This document shows, piece by piece, positions 23,897-32,108 of a DNA stretch of 64,000 bases. The notes beneath the pieces were generated by a model. The model did not search any database. It saw only the letters and a program-made list of their open reading frames with translations, and was not told the origin of the DNA. The translations under genes and the position numbers were made by a program. The DNA is from JAPLDA01 sp043787975. GTDB taxonomy: Bacteria > Bacteroidota > Bacteroidia > AKYH767-A > 2013-40CM-41-45. The number at the start of each line of letters is the position of its first letter. Within the stretch, counting starts at the first letter, position 1. Location of the stretch: NCBI GenBank assembly GCA_043787975.1, contig JAYVUK010000045.1:6384-70383 (forward strand). The letters run 5' to 3'.

Positions 23897-25459
23897 ATGG
23901 TCGAACCGGGAGAGAAAATTAATACGGGAGAAGCAGCTTCTGCAAGGAGAAAGATAACAGGTAAACCTACATACCAGTCTCAGCTTGTCAACACATTTGG
24001 AAAACTTCCGCCACAGGCAGTTGACTTGGAAGAAGCTGTGCTCGGAGCGCTGATGCTTGAAAAAGATGCTTTGACTTCAGTTATCGACATACTCCATCCA
24101 GATTCTTTTTACAAAGATTCTCACCGGATGATTTTTCATGCAATCAGAAGATTGTTTGAGAAATCAGAACCAATCGATATTCTCACGGTTACGAACGAAC
24201 TGAAACAAAGCGGTGAGTTGGATATTGTCGGTGGTCCGTTTGCCATTACACAGCTCACCAGCCGTGTTGCATCAGCTGCGAATATTGAATATCATTCGCG
24301 CATCATTCTTCAAAAGCACATTCAGCGTGAATTAATCCGCATCTCTTCTGAAACCATTAAAGACGCTTACGAAGACACATCTGATATTTTCTTTCTCCTT
24401 GATCGTGCAGAAAAAAACCTTTTTGATGTAGCCCAGGGAAACATTCGCAGGAATTACCAAGAGATGAGCTCGATGGTAAGCGAAGCGTACAAACAGATCG
24501 AAGCTGCATTGAAACATGGAACCGGAATTTCCGGTGTTGAATCCGGTTTCAGTGATTTGGATCGCATCACATCAGGCTGGCAGAAATCAGATTTAGTAGT
24601 CATCGCTGCAAGACCCGGAATGGGAAAAACTGCATTCGTGCTTTCATTGGCAAGAAATGCAGCTATCTCTTTCAAGAAACCGATTGCTTTCTTTTCACTT
24701 GAAATGTCATCGGTACAGTTGGTTCAACGGATGATTGCTTCCGAAACAGGAATTCCTGCCGAGAAGTTAAAGAAAGGTCAATTAAATCCGGTGGAATGGC
24801 AGCAACTTGTTACCATGACCGGAAAGCTTTCTGAAGCTCCTATTTATATTGATGATACTCCTGCCTTGTCAATCTTTGATTTACGTTCTAAATGCAGACG
24901 GTTAAAAGTTCAGCACGATATCCAACTGATTATTGTTGACTACTTACAACTGATGCGTTCCGATGTGGATTCAAAGTCAGGGAACCGCGAACAGGAAATT
25001 AGTTCGATCTCACGTTCACTGAAAGCGATTGCAAAAGAATTGAATGTTCCGATCCTGGCGCTGTCACAGTTGAGTCGTGCCGTGGAATCTCGCGGTGGTA
25101 TCAAGCGTCCGCAATTATCTGATCTTCGGGAATCAGGAGCGATTGAGCAGGATGCCGACATGGTTCTTTTTATTTATCGTCCTGAATATTACAAGATCGA
25201 ATACGATGAGGATAACCATCCTACAAAAGGGGTTGCAGAAATTATTATCGCCAAACACCGGAACGGAGCTCTTGAAACGGTTAAGCTGAAATTCATTGAT
25301 CGTCTTGCTAAGTTTACTGACATGGATTACAGTGAGCATCCGGCCGGAGATGAATCCAAGTCAAGTCATATTTCCGGTTCCATCGTTGATTACCAATCCA
25401 ATCGAATCATTGTCGGTTCAAGAATGAACGACATGAATGAGGATGAAGCTCCTTTTTAA
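23897..25459 (+). CDS. dnaB: Replicative DNA helicase
   Basis: 520 residues. The N-terminal primase-interacting domain (about 35-140, with LPPQAVDLEEAVLGALML) is followed by the RecA-like motor: Walker A ARPGMGKTAF (238-247), PIAFFSLEMSS, IIVDYLQLMR, LSQLSRAVESR and the DLRESGAIEQDAD block. It opens the replication fork as a hexamer. An N-terminal extension of about 35 residues is poorly conserved. No intein. Monocistronic, with only a weak promoter match (TATATTTA) just before the start. Confidence 0.96.
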   Translation: MVEPGEKINTGEAASARRKITGKPTYQSQLVNTFGKLPPQAVDLEEAVLGALMLEKDALTSVIDILHPDSFYKDSHRMIFHAIRRLFEKSEPIDILTVTNELKQSGELDIVGGPFAITQLTSRVASAANIEYHSRIILQKHIQRELIRISSETIKDAYEDTSDIFFLLDRAEKNLFDVAQGNIRRNYQEMSSMVSEAYKQIEAALKHGTGISGVESGFSDLDRITSGWQKSDLVVIAARPGMGKTAFVLSLARNAAISFKKPIAFFSLEMSSVQLVQRMIASETGIPAEKLKKGQLNPVEWQQLVTMTGKLSEAPIYIDDTPALSIFDLRSKCRRLKVQHDIQLIIVDYLQLMRSDVDSKSGNREQEISSISRSLKAIAKELNVPILALSQLSRAVESRGGIKRPQLSDLRESGAIEQDADMVLFIYRPEYYKIEYDEDNHPTKGVAEIIIAKHRNGALETVKLKFIDRLAKFTDMDYSEHPAGDESKSSHISGSIVDYQSNRIIVGSRMNDMNEDEAPF

Positions 25460-25577
25460 TGGAATAGCCTTATGTCAAACATTCTTCATTAAGCTGCGTT
25501 TACTTTAGCACGTATTAGTTATTAGTATTTAGTTAGTTCGGAGACAATTCAGTCACGCGCTGTTTCAACGGACGAAA

Positions 25578-25629
25578 TACTCACTACTCACTACTCACTA
25601 CTCACTATTCACTATTCGTTATTCACTAC
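25578..25629 (+). repeat. ACTCACT/ATTCACT array in the dnaB-25662 gap
   Basis: Six or seven imperfect units of the type ACTCACT/ATTCACT lie between the end of dnaB and the next promoter box. Confidence 0.75.
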
Positions 25630-25649
25630 CAAATACATTCCTTCTTTCT

Positions 25650-25657
25650 TATCTTTG
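25650..25657 (+). promoter_or_regulatory. -7 box TATCTTTG, 4 bases before a start codon
   Basis: TATCTTTG ends at 25657; ATG codons follow at 25662 and 25668. The transcript should start at or within a few bases of the first ATG. I see no TTG at the usual distance. Confidence 0.45.
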
Positions 25658-25661
25658 TAAA

Positions 25662-26939
25662 ATGCAAATGAAGAAAGTAGTTCTGTTGCTTGCTTTAGTA
25701 ATCGCCGGTTTCCGGGCACGTTCTGCGTACATTCTTATTCCGATGGATGACACTCAAAAGAATCATCTGAAGGCTTACGGAATCGCGTATTATGGGTTGC
25801 AGAAAGAAATAGAAGTGTACTGGTTGCTCAACTACAAGGGTGGAAGTTTTTTAATTGCTGATTACCCTTTGTTTGAAAAAGAATGTTCGATTCGCGGCGT
25901 ATCATTCCAGATCATTGCCGATGTTCAGAAACAAGCCATCCTGGCTGAGATCGCAAACCCGGAAGTGAACATGGATGCTGTTAAATTGGAGAAAGCTCCA
26001 AAGGTTGCTGTCTATTCACCTAAAAATAAATTGCCGAAATTACCCTGGGATGATGCCGTTATCCTTGCTTTAAATTATGCTGAGATTCCTTATGACATCA
26101 TTTACGATGAAGAAATTTTATCCGGCATTTTACCAAAGTATGACTGGCTTCATTTACATCACGAAGATTTCACAGGGCAATACGGGCACTTTTGGGCTGC
26201 TTATCGGAATGTAGCTTGGTATCAGGAAAATGTGAGGCTCCAGGAAGAGATGGCGCATCAGCTTGGGTTCAAAAAAGTTTCACAGATGAAACTTGCAGTT
26301 GCTCTCAAGATTCGCGACTTCACAGTTGGAGGAGGTTTCCTGTTCGCGATGTGTTCTGCTACTGACAGCTACGACTGTGCTCTTGCTTCTGAAGGAGTCG
26401 ACATTTGTGAATCCATGTTTGACGGAGATGGCGCTGATGCGAATATGAATTCGAAGCTGGACTATGCAAAGGATTTTGCTTTCAAGGGCTATAACCTGAA
26501 TACCAATCCGGGTGAATACAGGTTATCTGAAATTGATAATGGTCCTGCCGTTCGTGGTACGCCGAATCGGGCTGAAGATTTCTTTACACTCTTTGAGTTT
26601 TCAGCGAAGTGGGATCCGGTGCCGACCATGCTTTGCCAGGATCATGAACAAGTGATCAAAGGTTTCATGGGACAAACCACAGCTTTCAGAAAAAAATTCA
26701 TTAAGAGTGAAGTCCTCATCATGGGTGAGAACAAAGCCAAAGATGAAGCTCGTTACATTCACGGTGAATTTGGAAAAGGAACCTGGACTTTTTATTCCGG
26801 ACACGATCCTGAAGATTACCAACACCAGGTTGGTGATCCTCCGACTGATCTTGCTTTGCATCCGAACTCCCCGGGTTACCGGCTTATCCTGAACAATATT
26901 TTATTTCCTGCAGCAAAGAAGAAAAAACAGAAGACGTGA
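25662..26939 (+). CDS. Conserved periplasmic protein (often labelled asparagine synthetase B)
   Basis: 425 residues. The start is 25662, or 25668 for a cleaner signal peptide (MKKVVLLLALVIAGFRARS). The mature protein opens with AYILIPMDDTQKNHLKAYG, contains YDWLHLHHEDFTGQYG and GGGFLFAMCSATDSYD, and ends NILFPAAKK. Databases often call this Bacteroidota family asparagine synthetase B, but it has neither the N-terminal Cys nor the PP-loop of true AsnB (compare the gene at 43394). The GGGFLFAMCSA segment looks more like a glutamine-amidotransferase-type nucleophile elbow. It converges with a putative porin gene. Function unknown. Confidence 0.75.
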   Translation: MQMKKVVLLLALVIAGFRARSAYILIPMDDTQKNHLKAYGIAYYGLQKEIEVYWLLNYKGGSFLIADYPLFEKECSIRGVSFQIIADVQKQAILAEIANPEVNMDAVKLEKAPKVAVYSPKNKLPKLPWDDAVILALNYAEIPYDIIYDEEILSGILPKYDWLHLHHEDFTGQYGHFWAAYRNVAWYQENVRLQEEMAHQLGFKKVSQMKLAVALKIRDFTVGGGFLFAMCSATDSYDCALASEGVDICESMFDGDGADANMNSKLDYAKDFAFKGYNLNTNPGEYRLSEIDNGPAVRGTPNRAEDFFTLFEFSAKWDPVPTMLCQDHEQVIKGFMGQTTAFRKKFIKSEVLIMGENKAKDEARYIHGEFGKGTWTFYSGHDPEDYQHQVGDPPTDLALHPNSPGYRLILNNILFPAAKKKKQKT

Positions 26940-27030
26940 GGATGGGTGTTAAGTTAGAAGGTTGTTGAGTTATTTAGTTATTGAATGCCGCCTTATGAAC
27001 TTAACAACACAACAACTCAATCACTCCCTT

Positions 27031-28953
27031 TCACTGATCAAAAAATCTCCAACTGAAACCAAACTTCAGCGTTGTTCCTTGCATCGGGTAATGCGGAGTT
27101 AAATAATATCCTTTGTTCGGAAAAAAGTCGGTGATGTTTTCAAGTTTTACAAATACTCTTGCTGTTTTTATTCTCAGGTTGACAAAAAAATCTGCCAGCG
27201 CATATCCACCGGTCTTCTTTTCATTCTGCCAATAGAAGAGGCCTGTTGCGGGCATGAACGCATCCGCATAATAAAGTGAGCTGTAATTAAAATCAAAACC
27301 GATTTGTAGCAGCAATGCTTTGTTGTAAAAGAAGGATTCATAAAAGAGAGACTGATTGCAAATCAAGGATGGGAGATGCAACACTTCATCATGATTTGCT
27401 TTTTGAATGATGAATGAATTATTCAAATGGAATTTTTGCAGTTGAAAATTCTTGGTAAGCGAATAGTTCAGCACTTGGATTTCAGGTTGACTTTGTGAAG
27501 GCGAAGCAGTCGAGTCAAGATAAATTAAATTGCTGATGGATGTTGCTTCAATTCTGATCGAGAACTTGTATTTTGGATAAGAATAGTCAGCAGAAATATT
27601 TTTCACAGAACTCTTCTCGTTCGCCAGAGGCGAATCCCAGATAAAATGATTGGAATAATAATGCTCGTCAATAAATTCTGGCGACTTCAAACTGTGTTTT
27701 GCAGAAAGATTCAGAAAACCAAATTCGTTCAATGGAATACGAACAAGACCTTCTGCCTTGTAGTCATTTATATTTTCTCCTTCGAAAATGTATTCTCCTG
27801 AACCTTTCAAAAATATTTTATGTTCGTCATCAAGGTTACTCAGGCTTCCGAACACCGAAGTGTTTTGAAAAATCCTGTCAAGAAACTGCAAACCGGGATT
27901 TGCAAATTGCGAATACCTTAGCCATTGATGTTCCATGCCAACGGAATAGTAAAGCGATCTTAATTTGTCAGGATGGTTTTTCGAATTGGTGAGCGATGAT
28001 AAAGAAATCCGGTTTCTTAAATCGAAATAGTGAAGTGAGTCGTGAGATGAAGTTGACAGAAAACTATGGGTGTAAAAATCACCGGGATCTGTATCGATAT
28101 AAGTGAATGAACGCGATTCAAGATTGATCGAGTATTCTATTCTTGACGCCGCTTTGAAATGATAATCGCTTGTCGTATCAGAAGTTTTCTCTTCCGTTTT
28201 ATAACCCAGATCATAAAATTGTCGCAACGAAAATTTGTGATTGTGAAAATGATTTTCAGCGTCCGCCAGGTTGACAAGCAATCCTTGCATTTCAAGATTG
28301 CTTACTGAGCTATTGTCAAAAATAGAATCACTATGAAGTCCTCCGTTCACATGATTTTCAACCGTATTCCAATAGGCATAAGCGAGTAAATTGTAACGGT
28401 TGTTTTCTGAATGAAGCCATGTGTAAAGGTTCAGGTAGCTGCTATAGGTAGTTCCATTTTTTAAAAAGCCCTGTGAACCAAGGCGATTAAAATCAAGCCC
28501 GGCATTCCAGTTTTTGGTGATGTTCTCAGACAACGCAACCGTTATCTGCGCTTCTTTTCCTGCTGCAAGGTGATACTGTATCTCTGAAAATGCTTTGTTG
28601 GTTTTGAAGTACCGGATTTTTTCCTCGTTGAACAGGTAAAGATCGTAGGTGTGAAAACCAATATCAGTAAACAGGGTTGTCCGTGTCAAAAACAATTGTG
28701 ATGAAGCTGCGCTGCCGATATTAGAAAGGAAGTTGTAGTGTCTCCAAATCGTTGGATTAATAATTTCAAGGTTGTTTAATGTCGTATCGAGAGCATAAAA
28801 TAGTACCTGTTGGGATGTAAAAGCATTCTCATCGATGTATTTTATCACAGTCGGTATACTGATTACTTTTTTCGCAGTATCTTCTGGAGAAGCATATGCT
28901 AAAGGGACGGTAAAAAGTAAAACGAGTAGTAGAAGTAAACCCCTGATTTTCAT
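27031..28953 (-). CDS. Putative outer-membrane porin (Porin_10 type)
   Basis: 640 residues from the ATG at 28953, which gives a clean signal peptide (MKIRGLLLLLVLLF through LAYAS); an ATG at 29013 would extend it through the promoter. The rest is rich in alternating hydrophobic and aromatic strands, and the protein ends FGFSWRFFDQ, an aromatic C-terminus as in outer-membrane barrels. Fits the Bacteroidota 'putative porin' family; substrate unknown. No TonB-box or plug domain. Confidence 0.8.
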   Translation of the reverse strand: MKIRGLLLLLVLLFTVPLAYASPEDTAKKVISIPTVIKYIDENAFTSQQVLFYALDTTLNNLEIINPTIWRHYNFLSNIGSAASSQLFLTRTTLFTDIGFHTYDLYLFNEEKIRYFKTNKAFSEIQYHLAAGKEAQITVALSENITKNWNAGLDFNRLGSQGFLKNGTTYSSYLNLYTWLHSENNRYNLLAYAYWNTVENHVNGGLHSDSIFDNSSVSNLEMQGLLVNLADAENHFHNHKFSLRQFYDLGYKTEEKTSDTTSDYHFKAASRIEYSINLESRSFTYIDTDPGDFYTHSFLSTSSHDSLHYFDLRNRISLSSLTNSKNHPDKLRSLYYSVGMEHQWLRYSQFANPGLQFLDRIFQNTSVFGSLSNLDDEHKIFLKGSGEYIFEGENINDYKAEGLVRIPLNEFGFLNLSAKHSLKSPEFIDEHYYSNHFIWDSPLANEKSSVKNISADYSYPKYKFSIRIEATSISNLIYLDSTASPSQSQPEIQVLNYSLTKNFQLQKFHLNNSFIIQKANHDEVLHLPSLICNQSLFYESFFYNKALLLQIGFDFNYSSLYYADAFMPATGLFYWQNEKKTGGYALADFFVNLRIKTARVFVKLENITDFFPNKGYYLTPHYPMQGTTLKFGFSWRFFDQ

Positions 28954-28981
28954 CAATAGCTGTTCATTCAATTTGTAGTCG

Positions 28982-28989
28982 CAAATGTA
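28982..28989 (-). promoter_or_regulatory. -7 box TACATTTG of the porin gene
   Basis: TACATTTG on the minus strand lies 28 bases before the ATG at 28953; a TTG 21 bp further upstream completes it. It argues against the longer start at 29013. Confidence 0.5.
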
Positions 28990-29339
28990 TGGGAAATTGA
29001 TGAAGCTACTCAATGCTCAAAGTATTCGGCAATTGATTTTTTTGCAATCCTTATTCCTGATTTTGTAGGCATTGTGAAGTGAAGAAGAGAGCTTTTAAAA
29101 AAATTCTTACAGTTTTATGAGCAAATAAAAAGATCGTTTTGATTGGTTGATTTTTAATCTTAAGGATTTTTTAATTTTTTGTAAATCTTTTTCTTAACGA
29201 ACCTGTTAAATCCTTACACCTGTAATCAGTAGTTGTATGAACCGGCAACTTCTATCGGTAATAGGTGATCTTTATTAATAGTAATAGTGGATGGTGACTT
29301 CAGTTGTTTGAAGACAATCTGCTTTCAAAAAAATAAACC
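28990..29339. other. Divergent intergenic region, no gene found
   Basis: About 350 AT-rich bases between the porin promoter box and the T9SS gene. T-rich tracts occur around 29150-29200. I find no reading frame, RNA gene, strong hairpin or exact TAnnTTTG box for the plus-strand gene. Confidence 0.5.
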
Positions 29340-32009
29340 ATGTATCGCGCAGGTTTTTTTTATGGAATGTCAAAGAGAATTGCAACGGCAGTTGCTTTTC
29401 TCTTTTTGATCATTCAGGCCAACGCGATTACGTATTACTCCCGTACCAGTGGAGTCAACTGGAATACAAATTCTTCGTGGTCGACTGTGACGTATGGTGG
29501 CGCTGCTGCATCAAATTATCCTCGTGCAGGCGATACGGCATACATTGCAGATTTGATGACAATCTTTGTGAGTTCAACAAGTGCTTGTTCAGTAATCAAC
29601 ATTGGCCAGGGTTCATCAGGTATTTTACAATTCGGAAGCACAGGAAATTTTACATTAACTGTCAGTGACAATATTATTGTCAATACCGGCGCACAACTTC
29701 TTTATAACAGCAATAACACTCGTACACATTCGCTGAAGATAGGAGGTGACCTGATTAACTACGGGACTGTCGATCTTGTATACGATGCCAACGACCGTGT
29801 GAATCTTACTTTTGATGGAGCGTTAGACGCTACAATTTCAGGTGCAGGAACCTGGTCGCTGAATACAGTTACACTTAACAAATCTTCTTCTGCAACCTAT
29901 CTTGATGTACAATCTTCGACGTTTGAATCTGGTATTACTTCGCTGGTTACAACAGTCGGAACCTATATTCATGACAACGCAAGCAGTTATTCAATTAATG
30001 CTGCAGCTGCATCTAATTTCACAATCACATCAACGGTTATATTCAAAGTCCCACAGGGAACTTTATGGTTCAGCCCGGGAAGCAGCACGCTTTACCTAGA
30101 AGGTTCATTGTATGTATCGGGCGGTAATGTGTATGTAGGCTCCACCACAGGAACCCTTGGATTGCTTTATAGTCAACCAGCAAGTTTTGTCCCTTATCTT
30201 GAAGTGAGCGCTGGTTTTTTAGATGTGTATGGAGGTATTTCAAATAATTCAAGTGCGCCGTTTAGTTTCAGGATGACAGGCGGAACCATCCTTCTTCAAA
30301 ATGGTTCAACCGGAACAAAGCAGGGAATATTTTTTCAGAACGATTTATCTACAAGTTCTTTTTACATGAGTGGCGGTACAATCATTCTTCAAAATCATAA
30401 TCTTCCCGGAGGTACCAATAATGACTGGTCTATTTGTGGAACTGTAGGAACGGTAAAAGTGACTGGCGGAACTGTTCAATTCGGAAATAATTCGACAGCG
30501 ACAGGAACAACGTTTGATTTTGCACCCTTCCCCGGAGTCGTTCAACCGAATATGAAAGTAACAGGAACTTCAGGAGCAGCCGTTTCACTGGCAACTTCAA
30601 AAAGTTCTACAGCTGATTTTATGTTATTGAGCTTATACATTGACGTAAACAAAACTTTTGATGTTCGTTCAATCCAGGGAGTAAGCGGAGATTCAAAAAA
30701 CATGACATTGACATCCACCTATGACGGAACAAATGCTTTTTATAACGATGGAACTTTTACAGCACGAACCGGGACCGTCACTTTTTCCGGAAGCGTACCA
30801 CAAACAATAGGCGGAAGTTCTGCAGCTACCTTTTATAATCTCACCATCAATGCATCGAGTGATGTTACGCTGGCGAGTACGGAAAATGTTTCCAGCCTAT
30901 TGACAATGTCTTCCGGAAATCTAAATACAACTTCAACAAATATTCTTGTTTGCACAAGCAGCGCAAATGCAACGATGGGTTCTGCCGGTTCATTCGTTAA
31001 TGGACCCATGAAACAAACTGTCGCTACTTTAAGTCAGACAAGCAGAAATTTTCCGATCGGGAAGGGATCGTCCTATCGCCCCGCTGTGCTTACTACATGG
31101 CATTCGAACACAACTTCGGTTACCTACGAAGGAGAGGTTATTAATTCGTCTGCCAGCTCTCTTGGTTATAACATTCCTTCTTCCCTTGCAACTGTTTCTG
31201 CGACCAGGTATTGGAATTTCAACAGGCAAAATGTATCCAACTTTGTCACCGCAACCATGAAACTTTATTACGACGCAGATGATGGTGTGACGGACAAGTC
31301 TAATGTAAGTGTTATAAACGATGATGGTAGCTCAAATTGGTTAGACATGGGCGGAACAGGAACTGCAAATACAACAGGGAACATTACTTCAAACGCGATT
31401 TCGAGTTTCAAATCAAAATTTTCGCTTGGTTTTCCTCTCGGTGGATTGCCGATAGAACTCGTGAGTTTTAACGCAGTAGAATCAGGGGATGATGTAGTTT
31501 GTGACTGGACAACCGACTCGGAAATTAACAATGATTATTTCACGGTCGAACGATCAAAAGACGGAGTTGCTTACGATCCTGTTGTGGTCATAAAAGGCGC
31601 GGGAAACAGCAGCCATGAGCTGCATTATTCTGCTATTGATAAAAAGCCATTACCGGGAAATTCGTATTACCGTTTGAGGCAGACGAATTACGATGGAAGC
31701 TTGACCTATTCAGATGCCGTGCACGTGTATATGGATAAATCCGCTTCTTCAGTGTACACTTTTTTTCCAAATCCATCCGATGGAAGGTTGATTCATATAA
31801 CGAGAAATGGCATGGATATGAGCGATTCTAAAATTATTCTTCTGGATATTTTTGGAAGAGAAATACCTGTGAAAAATCAGTTGTCGTATGATGGTAAGGA
31901 AATCAATCTTTTGATGGATCCATTTTTAGTTCATGATGAAATATATTTCATTTCCATTTTAAATGGAACAGATTGCGTGAAGGAAAAAATTCTCATCCAT
32001 ACACGCTAA
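29340..32009 (+). CDS. Large T9SS-sorted beta-helix-like surface protein
   Basis: 889 residues. Start either 29340 or the ATG at 29367, which gives a tidier signal peptide (MSKRIATAVAFLFL through ANA). A long Ser/Thr/Gly-rich repetitive region (about 25-690) contains many GGTI/GGTV turns typical of a right-handed beta-helix, as in adhesins. GGLPIELVSFNA then marks a domain of about 90 residues (FTVERSKDG, SYYRLRQTNYDGS) commonly found before T9SS sorting domains, and the last 75 residues (FFPNPSDGRLI onward) are the sorting domain. Likely an adhesin or surface-layer protein. No catalytic motif seen. Confidence 0.8.
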   Translation: MYRAGFFYGMSKRIATAVAFLFLIIQANAITYYSRTSGVNWNTNSSWSTVTYGGAAASNYPRAGDTAYIADLMTIFVSSTSACSVINIGQGSSGILQFGSTGNFTLTVSDNIIVNTGAQLLYNSNNTRTHSLKIGGDLINYGTVDLVYDANDRVNLTFDGALDATISGAGTWSLNTVTLNKSSSATYLDVQSSTFESGITSLVTTVGTYIHDNASSYSINAAAASNFTITSTVIFKVPQGTLWFSPGSSTLYLEGSLYVSGGNVYVGSTTGTLGLLYSQPASFVPYLEVSAGFLDVYGGISNNSSAPFSFRMTGGTILLQNGSTGTKQGIFFQNDLSTSSFYMSGGTIILQNHNLPGGTNNDWSICGTVGTVKVTGGTVQFGNNSTATGTTFDFAPFPGVVQPNMKVTGTSGAAVSLATSKSSTADFMLLSLYIDVNKTFDVRSIQGVSGDSKNMTLTSTYDGTNAFYNDGTFTARTGTVTFSGSVPQTIGGSSAATFYNLTINASSDVTLASTENVSSLLTMSSGNLNTTSTNILVCTSSANATMGSAGSFVNGPMKQTVATLSQTSRNFPIGKGSSYRPAVLTTWHSNTTSVTYEGEVINSSASSLGYNIPSSLATVSATRYWNFNRQNVSNFVTATMKLYYDADDGVTDKSNVSVINDDGSSNWLDMGGTGTANTTGNITSNAISSFKSKFSLGFPLGGLPIELVSFNAVESGDDVVCDWTTDSEINNDYFTVERSKDGVAYDPVVVIKGAGNSSHELHYSAIDKKPLPGNSYYRLRQTNYDGSLTYSDAVHVYMDKSASSVYTFFPNPSDGRLIHITRNGMDMSDSKIILLDIFGREIPVKNQLSYDGKEINLLMDPFLVHDEIYFISILNGTDCVKEKILIHTR

Positions 32010-32108
32010 ACTTTTTTTGGCATGTTCAGCTGTCATTATTTTTGAAATCCGTTTCACGAACTCCGGCAAATATTCTGATATTGCAGAATAAATTTTCAAA
32101 AATTTTTT

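Noticed and set aside
8291..25629. CRISPR array from the tandem repeats
   Set aside because: Units are 7-8 bases with no spacers, and no cas gene is present.
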